From Gordonia sediminis (GTDB taxonomy: Bacteria; Actinomycetota; Actinomycetes; Mycobacteriales; Mycobacteriaceae), in the NCBI GenBank assembly GCA_004193205.1, contig RZUM01000007.1, forward strand, positions 1 to 64,000: 64,000 nucleotides of DNA. Reading direction: 5' to 3'. A program made the position numbers and the translations under genes. The stretch's first letter is position 1; each line of letters starts with the position of its first letter. Below the pieces are notes generated by a model. That model saw nothing but the letters and a program-made list of their open reading frames with translations. It was not told where the DNA came from and ran no database searches. Shown piece after piece: positions 1 through 7,781 of this stretch.

Positions 1-310
1 CAACGAGAACTGCAAGATCTACGGCGTCCTCGATGAGCGATTCACCCGAATCCCGTTGTCGGAGAACCCCACCGGGCTCGGCGGAAAGCATGTCGTGAAC
101 AAGTGGCCGGAGGACTCGGCCTGGGACTTCGTCGCCGTCGGCCGCGGCCATGATGTCGGTTTCTGGGCCCGGTTCCTGCAGGCGCTGGAGAAGGTCGACC
201 CCAACATGTGGGTCAACATCGAGCACGAGGACGTCGAGTTCGGCCCGATCGAAGGCCTGCAGGTCGCCGCCGAGAACCTGAAGTCCGCCAACTCCGCCCT
301 GGTCGGCTGA
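1..310 (+). CDS. Sugar phosphate isomerase/epimerase-like protein, C-terminal part (5' truncated by window)
   Basis: The reading frame is open from base 2 to the TGA at 308-310, so this is the last ~102 residues of a gene that starts outside the window. The stretch GGKHVVNKWPEDSAWDFVAVGRGHD followed by NIEHEDVEFGPIEGL looks like the C-terminal half of a xylose-isomerase-like TIM barrel: a buried His/Glu/Asp-rich metal site and a closing helix ending in LKSANSALVG. The next gene, 27 bp downstream on the same strand, belongs to the same fold family, so the two are probably co-transcribed paralogues acting on a sugar or cyclitol. The exact substrate cannot be told from the fragment. Confidence 0.7.
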   Translation, partial: NENCKIYGVLDERFTRIPLSENPTGLGGKHVVNKWPEDSAWDFVAVGRGHDVGFWARFLQALEKVDPNMWVNIEHEDVEFGPIEGLQVAAENLKSANSALVG

Positions 311-337
311 GCCAGACCTCACGAGAAGGGAAGAGCG

Positions 338-1213
338 ATGAAAATCGCACTGGACCCCACCCCGTTTCACCACAGCCACGACCTGCTGGAGTTTCCGGCC
401 CTGGTCGCCGACCTCGGCTACGAGTACCTCCAGCTGACCCCGCATCGGGACTTCATCCCGTTCTTCAACCATCCCCGCGCCGACGACGACCTGGTCGCCC
501 GGTTCCGCAAGGCCTGCGCCGACGCGGGCGTGCAGATCGCCTCGGTGTTGCCGGTGCTGCGATGGTCGGGACCGGACGAGGACGCGCGAGAAGCCGCGGT
601 CCGCAACTGGAAACGCGTCATCCAGATCACCGCGGACCTCGGCGTCAACGTGATCAACACCGAGTTCTCCGGTCGCCCGGAACGCCCGGAGGAATCCGAG
701 CGGGCCTTCTTCCGGTCCATGGAGGAATTGCTGCCGATCATCGAACGCGAGGGCATCGACGTCCGGATCGACCCGCACCCCGACGATTTCGTCGAGGACG
801 GGCTCGAGGCGATCCGCATCATCCGCGGGGTGAACTCGCCGAACATCGGCATGGTCTACGTCGCCTGCCACACCTTCCACATGGGTGGCAACATGGCCGA
901 GATCATGGCGGCGGCCGGAGACAAGCTGCGGCTGGTGCACGTCGCCGACACGATGGACCACCACCGCTCGCACGGTTTGCGGTACATCACGAATCCGCCG
1001 GGCAACCCGGTCCGGGTGCATCAGCACCTCAAGATCGGCGACGGTGACGTGGACTGGGACGAGTTCTTCGGCGGACTGGCGGGGCTCGGTTTCTACGACC
1101 GCGACGACACGGTCATGGTGTCGTCGGTGTTCGCCGAGGACGAGAACGCCCAGGAGGTCTCGCGCTACCAGTTGGCGACGATGAACAGCTACGTCGAGAA
1201 GTACCGGGCGTAG
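338..1213 (+). CDS. Sugar phosphate isomerase/epimerase (xylose isomerase-like TIM barrel)
   Basis: A 291-residue protein, the usual length for the AP_endonuc_2 / xylose isomerase-like family. A start ATG at 338 follows the purine-rich AGAAGGGAAGAG. The pattern is typical: N-terminal KIALDPTPFHH, a mid-protein Glu (NTEFSGRPE), DPHPDDF, and VHVADTMDHH near residue 205, which together would supply the divalent-metal ligands on the barrel rim. Cytoplasmic. It follows a paralogous gene and is closed by a strong hairpin right after the stop. Inferred role is isomerisation or epimerisation of a sugar or inositol derivative; the substrate is not identifiable. Confidence 0.8.
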   Translation: MKIALDPTPFHHSHDLLEFPALVADLGYEYLQLTPHRDFIPFFNHPRADDDLVARFRKACADAGVQIASVLPVLRWSGPDEDAREAAVRNWKRVIQITADLGVNVINTEFSGRPERPEESERAFFRSMEELLPIIEREGIDVRIDPHPDDFVEDGLEAIRIIRGVNSPNIGMVYVACHTFHMGGNMAEIMAAAGDKLRLVHVADTMDHHRSHGLRYITNPPGNPVRVHQHLKIGDGDVDWDEFFGGLAGLGFYDRDDTVMVSSVFAEDENAQEVSRYQLATMNSYVEKYRA

Positions 1214-1225
1214 CACCTGCGGATC

Positions 1226-1262
1226 AGCGTCTGACCTCCGGACAACCCGGAGGTCAGACGCT
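1226..1262. terminator. Perfect 16-bp hairpin, bidirectional terminator
   Basis: Arms 1226-1241 and 1247-1262 are exact reverse complements (AGCGTCTGACCTCCGG) around a 5-nt loop. It lies between two convergent genes. The stop codon of the minus-strand DUF1330 gene (1254-1256) is inside the right arm. There is no long T-run, as is common in high-GC actinobacteria. Confidence 0.8.
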
Positions 1263-1694
1263 GGTTGCTATCAGTCGCGCATCGGCCAGCGCAGCGGTGC
1301 GGTGACGCGACAGCGACTGGTACTCGGGGGCCTTCACCATCTCGACGAATGCCGCCGGGTTCGGGTAGCGGACGATCAGAATGGAATCCCACTCCTCGTC
1401 CGCCGGACCGATCACCGTCGGCCCGCACTCCCCGTGGGAGAGCACCTGAGCGCCGGCCGCCCGCAGATGCGGCATCGCCGCGTCGGTGTAGATCCAGTAG
1501 GCCTCGGCGCCGGAGATCGGCTCGACCGGTGCGAGGTCCTCGGCACCCGAATAGTCCGCCACCTCGCGATATCGGAGCAGATTGAGCATCGTCACCGGCT
1601 CGTCCGGCGGCAACGCCGACAGCTGTGCGAACTGTCCGCGGCGCGGATCGATGGTGCAGCGGTCGGCGGGAGGAAGGCCGGAATCAGTGCTCAT
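1254..1694 (-). CDS. DUF1330 family protein
   Basis: A 146-residue protein. The motifs PVTMLNLLRYRE near the N-terminus, GAEAYWIYTDAAMPHLRAAG, GPADEEWDSILIVRYPN and a C-terminal segment AFVEMVKAPEYQSLSRHR are characteristic of the DUF1330 branch of the dimeric alpha+beta barrel (ABM-like) superfamily. These are small cytosolic proteins of unknown enzymatic role. The start chosen is ATG at 1694 (MSTDSG); the divergent MaoC gene starts only 18 bp away, so both mRNAs are probably leaderless or nearly so and share a promoter gap. The 3' end runs into the hairpin at 1226-1262. Confidence 0.8.
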   Translation of the reverse strand: MSTDSGLPPADRCTIDPRRGQFAQLSALPPDEPVTMLNLLRYREVADYSGAEDLAPVEPISGAEAYWIYTDAAMPHLRAAGAQVLSHGECGPTVIGPADEEWDSILIVRYPNPAAFVEMVKAPEYQSLSRHRTAALADARLIATSV

Positions 1695-1712
1695 GATGCG
1701 AATTGTAGGCAC

Positions 1713-2183
1713 ATGGCTACTCTGGCCAGCGTGCACGTTGAGCCCACCATCGTCTTTGCCGAGGATCTCCGGGTCGGTCACGAATACCAACTCGGTGCCC
1801 ACACCGTCACGGAAGCCGAACTCCTCGATTTCGCCCGACAGTGGGACCCGCAGGGGTTCCACATCGACGCCGAGATCGCGGCGGCCGGCGCGTTCGGTGG
1901 GTTGATCGCGAGCGGAATCCACACCATCGCGGTCTTTCAACGGCTGGCGGTCCGGGACGTCTTCGACGCCTGGAGCGTGATCGCGGGGCGCCGACTGGTC
2001 GAAGTCGCGTTCCTGCACCCCGTCCGGCCCGACGACACCCTCACCGGGTCCATGGTCATCGACGACGTCGTCTTCGACGACCGGGCGCGGGCCCTGGTCA
2101 CCGGCACCGCGATCATGGTCAATCAGAACCACCGGCCGGTCCTGCGGACCGTCGTCGAACTCTTCGTCCGGTCCCGTTCCTGA
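1713..2183 (+). CDS. MaoC-like dehydratase / hotdog-fold protein
   Basis: A 156-residue single hotdog-domain protein. The family signature is visible: FAEDLRVGHEY, a D-P-Q-x-F-H-x-D stretch (WDPQGFHIDAEIA), then GGLIASGIHT with the hot-dog Asp/His pair that activates water in R-specific enoyl-CoA hydration. Its length fits a stand-alone MaoC hydratase. ATG at 1713 is used; there is no clear Shine-Dalgarno, and the divergent DUF1330 gene starts 18 bp upstream. Followed by two crotonase-family genes on the same strand, so a role in acyl-CoA breakdown is likely. The substrate is unknown. Confidence 0.8.
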   Translation: MATLASVHVEPTIVFAEDLRVGHEYQLGAHTVTEAELLDFARQWDPQGFHIDAEIAAAGAFGGLIASGIHTIAVFQRLAVRDVFDAWSVIAGRRLVEVAFLHPVRPDDTLTGSMVIDDVVFDDRARALVTGTAIMVNQNHRPVLRTVVELFVRSRS

Positions 2184-2273
2184 GGGGTTCACCCGGGCCG
2201 GCCTGTACTCCTTTACTAGGATATGCAACTATCTGAGGGGTAACCGGACGAATTTCTGCGAGGAGACCAGAGC

Positions 2274-3341
2274 ATGGTGGACGAACCGTCTGTGCTGTGT
2301 GCCGTCGATGCCGGGGTCGCGACCCTGACACTCAACCGCCCGAAGTCGATCAACGCGCTCGATCAGTCGATGGTCGATGTGATGGACGAGTCGCTGCGGG
2401 CCTGGGCCGCCGACGACGCGGTCACCGCGGTGGTGCTCGTCGGCGCGGGTGAGCGCGGATTGTGCGCCGGCGGCGACATCGTCACGATTCACCGCGACGC
2501 ATCCGCCCTGAGCAGCGCCAACGCCGGCGACGCCGACGCGGCCGCGTGTCCGTCAGCAGCGTTCTGGCGTGACGAGTACCGTCTCAACGCCGACATCGCG
2601 AAGTTCCCGAAGCCCTACGTCGCGATCATGGACGGCATCGTGATGGGCGGCGGCGTGGGCATCTCCGCGCACGCGAACACCCGCATCGTCACCGACCGGA
2701 CCCGGCTGGCCATGCCGGAGGTCGGCATCGGCTTCGTGCCCGACGTTGGCGGCACCCATCTGCTCGCACGTGTACCCGACAACCTCGGCATCTACGCGGG
2801 ACTCACCGCGGGGCAACTGTCCGGCGCCGACGCGATCGCGCTCGGCCTCGCCGACCACTTCGTCCCGGCCGCCGATCTCGACACCTTCCGGCAGGCCATC
2901 GGCGAGACCTCCGTTGCCGATGCGATCGCGAAGTACGCTCAGGAGCCGCCGGTGTCGAAGCTTGCCGCCCAGCGTGAATGGATCCGCGACGCCTTCGCCG
3001 CGGACACCGTCGCGGAGATCATCGACCGCTGCCGCGCCGTCGGGACCGAAGAAGCAGAAAAGACCGCGGCGACGATCGCGGCCAAGAGCCCGCTCGCCCT
3101 CGCGGTCACCCTGCGCTCGCTGCGGGATGAGAAGCCGACGCTCGAGGAGGCGCTGCACCGTGAGTACCGCGTCTCGATGCGGAGCCTGCTCAACCCCGAC
3201 ATGGCCGAGGGCATCCGCGCCCAGGTCATCGACAAGGACCGCAACCCGTCGTGGCGCCACGCCGACCACGCCGCGGTCACCGCGGCGGACGTCGACGCCT
3301 TCTTCGCACCGCTGCCCGCCGGGCTCGAACTGACCATCTGA
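2274..3341 (+). CDS. 3-hydroxyisobutyryl-CoA hydrolase-like crotonase
   Basis: 355 residues, longer than a simple enoyl-CoA hydratase (~260) and matching 3-hydroxyisobutyryl-CoA hydrolases. The oxyanion-hole segment is [14 protein letters not shown]. The second half carries the hydrolase-type motif [13 protein letters not shown] with the Glu/Asp pair. A C-terminal extension ([24 protein letters not shown]) is also typical of the hydrolase branch. The start ATG 2274 follows GAGGAGACC. Known role of the family: thioester hydrolysis of 3-hydroxyisobutyryl-CoA in valine degradation. It is 23 bp before an EchA8-like gene, probably one operon. Confidence 0.82.
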   Translation: MVDEPSVLCAVDAGVATLTLNRPKSINALDQSMVDVMDESLRAWAADDAVTAVVLVGAGERGLCAGGDIVTIHRDASALSSANAGDADAAACPSAAFWRDEYRLNADIAKFPKPYVAIMDGIVMGGGVGISAHANTRIVTDRTRLAMPEVGIGFVPDVGGTHLLARVPDNLGIYAGLTAGQLSGADAIALGLADHFVPAADLDTFRQAIGETSVADAIAKYAQEPPVSKLAAQREWIRDAFAADTVAEIIDRCRAVGTEEAEKTAATIAAKSPLALAVTLRSLRDEKPTLEEALHREYRVSMRSLLNPDMAEGIRAQVIDKDRNPSWRHADHAAVTAADVDAFFAPLPAGLELTI

Positions 3342-3364
3342 ACGCACACCACAGGAGGATTGCC

Positions 3365-4141
3365 GTGTCTGATCTCGAGACGATCATCGTCGAGCGCGAA
3401 GGCCGCGTCGGCGTCATCACGCTGAACCGCCCCAAGGCGCTGAACGCCCTCAACACCACCCTGATGACCGAGGTCGTCTCCGCGGCAACCGAACTCGACC
3501 GCGACCCCGACATCGGGGCGATCGTGATCACCGGGTCGGAGCGTGCGTTCGCGGCCGGCGCGGACATCAAGGAGATGTCGTCGAAGTCCTACAGCGACGT
3601 CATCGGCGAGCAGTTCTTCGCCGCCTGGGACGATCTCAGCCGCCTGCGCACCCCGATCATCGCCGCGGTCACCGGCTACGCTCTCGGCGGCGGTTGCGAA
3701 CTGGCGATGCTGTGCGACTTCATCATCGCCGGCGAGAACGCGGTGTTCGGACAACCCGAGATCAACCTCGGTGTCATCCCGGGAATCGGTGGATCGCAAC
3801 GACTCACGCGCGCCGTCGGCAAGGCCAAGGCGATGGACATGGTCCTCACCGGCCGGCAGATGAAGGTCGAAGAGGCCGAGCGGATGGGCCTGGTCTCGCG
3901 GGTGGTGCCCACCGAGGAATGCCTCGCCACCGCCAAGGAGGTCGCCGCGACGATCGCGTCGAAGTCCTTCATCGCCGCCTCGCTGGCCAAGGACGCGGTC
4001 AACCGCGCGTTCGAGTCGAGCCTGGTAGAGGGCGTCCGGGCCGAGCGGGCACTCTTCTACTCGACCTTCGCCACCGACGACCAGACCGAGGGCATGGCGG
4101 CGTTCGTGGAGAAGCGCGAGCCGAAGTTCACACATCGCTGA
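3365..4141 (+). CDS. echA8: Enoyl-CoA hydratase, EchA8-like
   Basis: 258 residues from GTG 3365, preceded by AGGAGGATTGCC. Crotonase fold with the complete set of motifs: oxyanion hole [12 protein letters not shown] (~residue 65), [14 protein letters not shown] (second oxyanion Gly and first catalytic Glu region), [20 protein letters not shown] (second catalytic Glu), and a trimerisation tail ending [12 protein letters not shown]. Both catalytic Glu are present, so hydration of 2-trans-enoyl-CoA is expected. EchA8-type enzymes are general short-chain hydratases of beta-oxidation. Converges with the VWA gene 24 bp downstream. Confidence 0.88.
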   Translation: MSDLETIIVEREGRVGVITLNRPKALNALNTTLMTEVVSAATELDRDPDIGAIVITGSERAFAAGADIKEMSSKSYSDVIGEQFFAAWDDLSRLRTPIIAAVTGYALGGGCELAMLCDFIIAGENAVFGQPEINLGVIPGIGGSQRLTRAVGKAKAMDMVLTGRQMKVEEAERMGLVSRVVPTEECLATAKEVAATIASKSFIAASLAKDAVNRAFESSLVEGVRAERALFYSTFATDDQTEGMAAFVEKREPKFTHR

Positions 4142-4165
4142 ACCTGCTCACGCCGAACGGCGAAC

Positions 4166-5038
4166 TCACGCATTGAAAATCGTCCGCAGAGCCGGAACCA
4201 CATCGTGGTGGTCGGTCACCGGGCGGCAGCGTCCGCGGCCGAGCAGCGCGAGGTCGCGACCGAGTTCGGTGTCGTGCTCACCCGAGATGTCGAGGAGGAC
4301 GTCGAGGCGGGGGAGCCGCCCGGCGATCTCCCGCGGGTCGGGCCCCGCGTTGTGGACGCAGTCGCTGAGCAGCAGTACGCGGGCGTCGGCGGGCGGGGTG
4401 TTGCGCAGCTGCTCGGCGGCCACCGACAACGCGAACGACACGTTCGTCAGCCCCTGGGTGGGCAGCGTCAACAACTGATCGATGAGGCGGTCCGGTTCGA
4501 CCGGATCGCCGAGGGGTGAGATCAGCGCCGCCGCAGACCAGAACGCGACGACCCCGACCGCATCCCGGCTCAGCTCACCGGCAATCGCACCGACCGTCGC
4601 CGCCGCCGTACGGACCTGCTCACCCCGTGTCGACCCGGAGATGTCCACGACCAACATGATCGACCGGCGCCGCCGGACCCGTTCGCGCACCAGGATGTCG
4701 TCGTCGGTCGGCAACGGTGTGGACGCCACCGCCTCGAGGGTGGCGTCGAGATCGATCTCGTCCGACCCGCCCCGCCAACGTCGGGTGACCAACTGTCCGG
4801 TGGCCCCGCGCCGCGCCGTGCGTGGTGAGATCACCTGTGCCAGAGACAGCTTGCGTGCGATCTGCCGGGCGCGTCGACGTGCCTCCTCGTCGACGGTGAT
4901 CGCGTCCTCGTCGCGGTCGAGCTCACCCGACTCGTCGGTGAATGCCGGTGGCCCTGATGCCCCGGGTCCTTGCGGTCCTTTACGGCCGCGGCCGCTGCGC
5001 CCGGCCAACACCAACCCGCCCCCACCCGAGGAGGGCAT
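4166..5038 (-). CDS. von Willebrand factor A (MIDAS) domain protein, partner of MoxR ATPase
   Basis: 290 residues from ATG 5038. A charged N-terminal part (residues 1-120, including EEARRRARQIARKLSLAQ) is followed by a VWA domain starting SIMLVVDISGST: DxSxS is an intact MIDAS metal site. The later ARVLLLSDCVHN supplies the distal Asp. The gene lies directly downstream of, and in the same frame as, the MoxR ATPase. The 41 codons between the ATPase stop (5162) and this ATG contain no stop and read like protein, so a non-ATG start further upstream cannot be excluded. AAA/VWA pairs typically act as metal-loading or activation chaperones for a partner enzyme. Confidence 0.8.
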   Translation of the reverse strand: MPSSGGGGLVLAGRSGRGRKGPQGPGASGPPAFTDESGELDRDEDAITVDEEARRRARQIARKLSLAQVISPRTARRGATGQLVTRRWRGGSDEIDLDATLEAVASTPLPTDDDILVRERVRRRRSIMLVVDISGSTRGEQVRTAAATVGAIAGELSRDAVGVVAFWSAAALISPLGDPVEPDRLIDQLLTLPTQGLTNVSFALSVAAEQLRNTPPADARVLLLSDCVHNAGPDPREIAGRLPRLDVLLDISGEHDTELGRDLALLGRGRCRPVTDHHDVVPALRTIFNA

Positions 5039-5161
5039 CAGAAGATCGGGTTCGGCATCGAGCTGTTTGGGTTTGCGGCGTAACGGTTTCAGCGTGCGTG
5101 GCCCGGGACGACGGGGGTTCGGGGAGGGGCGGGTGAGCGGCGAATCCGCCTCGACGGTTCT

Positions 5162-6112
5162 TCAACCCGGTTCGGCGGCCGCCGGCGCGAGGAGGAAATG
5201 GTCCTGCCAGATCTCGGTGAGAATGCCCTCGGCAGTGGTGAACGCGGTGTCGTCGAGGTGAATCCGCCCCGACAGCGACACCAGCATCGCGTCGAGGAAG
5301 GCTGTCGTGTAATCGGTGGGTAGACCCCGGGGCGGGGCGACATCGTCCGCGTCGGGGATCGGCACCGACCGCATCCCGCACAGTTGGGTGGCGACGAGCG
5401 CGAGGTCGATCGCGCCCCGTACGCTGCTGCCCTGACGGATGTCGTCCCGTTCGCGCGTCGCGCGCGTGACCGCGACCGCATCGGCGACGACCCGCGCGGA
5501 CACCGGATCGGCACGGCGCGTGACGATCTCGCGTTCGGCCGCCGCATCCTGGTAGTCGACGACGAGTCGGCACATGCGGTCGTGCACCGACGTCGACAGC
5601 CGGGTGGTGCCGATGTTGTCGTAGGGATTCATCGACGCGACGACCCGGAAGGTGGGTGCGGCGGTCACCACACCCACGCGGGGCACCGAGATGACCCGCT
5701 CGGCCATAGCGGTCAACAGGGTGTCGATGGTGTCCTCGGGGGCGCGGTTGAACTCCTCGACGTAGAGGAAGCCGCCCGAGCGCATGGCCTCCAGCAGTGG
5801 GCCGTCGACGAAGTTGTCGGCGCTGTAGTCCTCCTTCAGCACGCGGGACGGATTGTGGTGGCCGACAAGCCTGCTCGGCGTGAGATCGGCGTTGCCCTCG
5901 ACGAGCACCAGCGGGATACCCCATTCGGCGGTGATCGCCCGCAGCAGAGTCGACTTGGATGTGCCGGGCGGACCCTCGAGGACCAGATCCCGTCCGGCCG
6001 CCACGGCGGCGAGGACGAGGTCGAGTTCGCGTTCTCGGCCGACGACCTGGTCGATGATCCTGCGTCGGATCGCGGCCAGGTCGCCGGCAGTGCTAGAGCC
6101 GCCCACCGGCAT
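5162..6112 (-). CDS. MoxR-family AAA+ ATPase
   Basis: 316 residues. Walker A GPPGTSKST at ~residue 47, Walker B GGFLYVEEFNRAPEDT, sensor-1 region FRVVASMNPYDN and an arginine-finger region TRLSTSVHDRMCRL; this is the MoxR / magnesium-chelatase-I clade. ATG 6112 overlaps the end of the upstream SDR gene by 20 bp, so translation is coupled. The VWA gene follows. The order SDR-MoxR-VWA suggests the ATPase and VWA pair mature or reactivate the dehydrogenase. MoxR proteins are known to do this for PQQ methanol dehydrogenase; the target here is inferred. Confidence 0.88.
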   Translation of the reverse strand: MPVGGSSTAGDLAAIRRRIIDQVVGRERELDLVLAAVAAGRDLVLEGPPGTSKSTLLRAITAEWGIPLVLVEGNADLTPSRLVGHHNPSRVLKEDYSADNFVDGPLLEAMRSGGFLYVEEFNRAPEDTIDTLLTAMAERVISVPRVGVVTAAPTFRVVASMNPYDNIGTTRLSTSVHDRMCRLVVDYQDAAAEREIVTRRADPVSARVVADAVAVTRATRERDDIRQGSSVRGAIDLALVATQLCGMRSVPIPDADDVAPPRGLPTDYTTAFLDAMLVSLSGRIHLDDTAFTTAEGILTEIWQDHFLLAPAAAEPG

Positions 6113-6920
6113 CGACGACGTGCTGGGCTCCGGTGACGTAACGGCCGTCGTCGGAGACGAGGTACAGGATCGCGTTGGAGATGTCGACCGGGTCCACCAC
6201 TGCCACGGGCAGGCTGTTCAGTTCCCGCGCGGCCTCCTCGAAGTCCGCGCGCGTCGGATGCTCGAGGTCGGGCCGGAACAACTGATAAGTCGACTCGTTG
6301 AGGACCATATCGGTCGCGACGGTGGTCGGATGAACGGTGTTGACCCGGATGTTCTGTGGCGCCAGCTCCTTGGCGAGGACCTGCATCAACCCGACCAGGC
6401 CGGCCTTGGCGGCCGAGTAGTGGGCGACGTTCTCCATGGCCCACATCGCGGCGAGCGAACTCGTCAGCACCACCGCGCCGCCCCGCCCGCCGGAAACGAT
6501 GTGGGGAACCGCTGCACGAACGGTCTTCCAGACACCGGTGAGATTGACATCGATCATGGTCTGCCACATCTCTTCGTCCATCTCGAGAGTCGGCGCCATG
6601 GTGGCGATGCCCGCGTTGGCGAGCACGATGTCGAGCCGACCGAGCTCGGCCACGCCGTCGTCGGCGGCCTTCTGCAGCGCGGCGAGATCGCGGACGTCGG
6701 CCTCGGAGGCGATGATCCGGCGGTCGAGTGCCTCGACCTCCTTGACGGTCTGCTCGAGGTCCCCGGGTCGCGCGGTCGGGTAGGGAACCGTGGCGACCTG
6801 CTCGCTGACATCGACCGCGATGATGTCGGCGCCCTCGGATGCCAGACGAATCGCATGACTTCGTCCCTGGCCTCGCGCGGCGCCGGTGATGAAGGCGACC
6901 TTGCCCTCCAGCTTGCCCAT
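6093..6920 (-). CDS. Mycofactocin-coupled SDR family oxidoreductase
   Basis: 275 residues from ATG 6920; an alternative ATG at 6929 abuts the GAGGAG, while 6920 has the ideal 9-nt spacing, so 6920 is preferred. The Rossmann motif is ITGAARGQGRSHAIRLASEG, with an insertion after the second strand (DVSEQVATVPYPTARPGDLEQTV). That insertion is the hallmark of the mycofactocin-dependent SDR subfamily, whose NAD is held tightly and recycled by mycofactocin. Catalytic Ser (LTSSLA) and YSAAK are present. Probable alcohol or carveol-type dehydrogenase. It is divergent from an MftR-like regulator and heads the MoxR/VWA operon. No mycofactocin biosynthesis gene lies in the window. Confidence 0.88.
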   Translation of the reverse strand: MGKLEGKVAFITGAARGQGRSHAIRLASEGADIIAVDVSEQVATVPYPTARPGDLEQTVKEVEALDRRIIASEADVRDLAALQKAADDGVAELGRLDIVLANAGIATMAPTLEMDEEMWQTMIDVNLTGVWKTVRAAVPHIVSGGRGGAVVLTSSLAAMWAMENVAHYSAAKAGLVGLMQVLAKELAPQNIRVNTVHPTTVATDMVLNESTYQLFRPDLEHPTRADFEEAARELNSLPVAVVDPVDISNAILYLVSDDGRYVTGAQHVVDAGGRL

Positions 6921-6948
6921 CTCGACCATCTCCTCGTGTGTCGATTGT

Positions 6949-6964
6949 GTGATACAAGTCTCAC
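6949..6964. promoter_or_regulatory. Candidate TetR operator between SDR and MftR-like gene
   Basis: GTGATACAAGTCTCAC is an imperfect 16-bp palindrome (6 of 8 base pairs match), 28 bp upstream of the SDR start and ~100 bp from the divergent TetR gene. Its position would let the regulator control both promoters. Based on symmetry alone. Confidence 0.35.
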
Positions 6965-7062
6965 CGCCGACGATATGTCACCGCGTGTCATAACGCCAGG
7001 AATTGTTCGGAATCGCGCGGTGTGGATCCACGATTCGTCGACCGAGGTGCGACGATGGGCTT

Positions 7063-7698
7063 ATGCAGAGCGAGCCGGCAGCCGCCGAGAATCCGATGGC
7101 CGTCGTGGCGGACCGCGGTGGCCGCCCGGCCAGCACCAGTGCGCATGCACTCGCCGCCGCAGCTCAGCGGCTGTTTCTGCGCGACGGATTCGAACAGACG
7201 AGTGTCGAGGACATCGCGGCCGCGGTCGGCGTGAGTCGTCGGACCTTCTTTCGCTATTTCGCCACCAAGGCCGATGTCGTGTGGGTCGAATCCGACGCCG
7301 AGCTCGAGAAATTCCGTCGGACGATGGCGGAGTCGCCCACCGATGCGGACCCGGCCGAGGCCGCGGCTGAGGCGTTCATCGCGGCGCTCGATCACGGTAG
7401 TGACGAGACCGAATGGGCCCGCCATCGGGCCGAATTGATTCTCTACGCGCCCGCGGTGCAGGCGCACGCGAACGCGGTGTATCGGCAATGGCGAAGAGCC
7501 ATCGCCGAATTCGTCGCCGAACGCACGGGGCAAGGGCCCGACGATGACTATCCGGTCGCGGTGGGGCACGCCATACTCGCCGCATCGATCGCGGGGCATG
7601 AACGCTGGATTGCCAAACCGGATGCCGAGTTCGCCGACTGTCTGCGGCCGATGTTCGCCCTGATGATGCCGCGCCGCCCGCACGTCACAAACACCTAA
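7063..7698 (+). CDS. TetR-family regulator, MftR-like
   Basis: 211 residues from ATG 7063; in-frame starts upstream exist, but this one begins just before the DNA-binding domain. The N-terminal HTH (residues ~25-75) reads AAQRLFLRDGFEQTSVEDIAAAVGVSRRTFFRYFATKADVVW. The FFRYF and the following W are shared with MftR, the mycofactocin-system regulator. The ligand domain (QAHANAVYRQWRRAIAEFVAERTG, GHERWI) also resembles MftR. MftR normally precedes mftA, but here no mftA follows. The divergent mycofactocin-type SDR operon is the likely target. Whether it senses an acyl-CoA, as reported for MftR, is inference. Confidence 0.8.
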   Translation: MQSEPAAAENPMAVVADRGGRPASTSAHALAAAAQRLFLRDGFEQTSVEDIAAAVGVSRRTFFRYFATKADVVWVESDAELEKFRRTMAESPTDADPAEAAAEAFIAALDHGSDETEWARHRAELILYAPAVQAHANAVYRQWRRAIAEFVAERTGQGPDDDYPVAVGHAILAASIAGHERWIAKPDAEFADCLRPMFALMMPRRPHVTNT

Positions 7699-7781
7699 CA
7701 AGGCGCTCCTTCGACTTGGGGTGCCTCGAATTTCCCCGATAGCATCTGTGACTGATGGTGTTTTAGTGACTGGAGGGGTGG

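Noticed and set aside
7003-7062. Longer N-terminus for the MftR-like regulator
   Set aside because: The extra 20 residues (start at 7003) have no homology to TetR proteins and would overlap the divergent promoter, so ATG 7063 is preferred.
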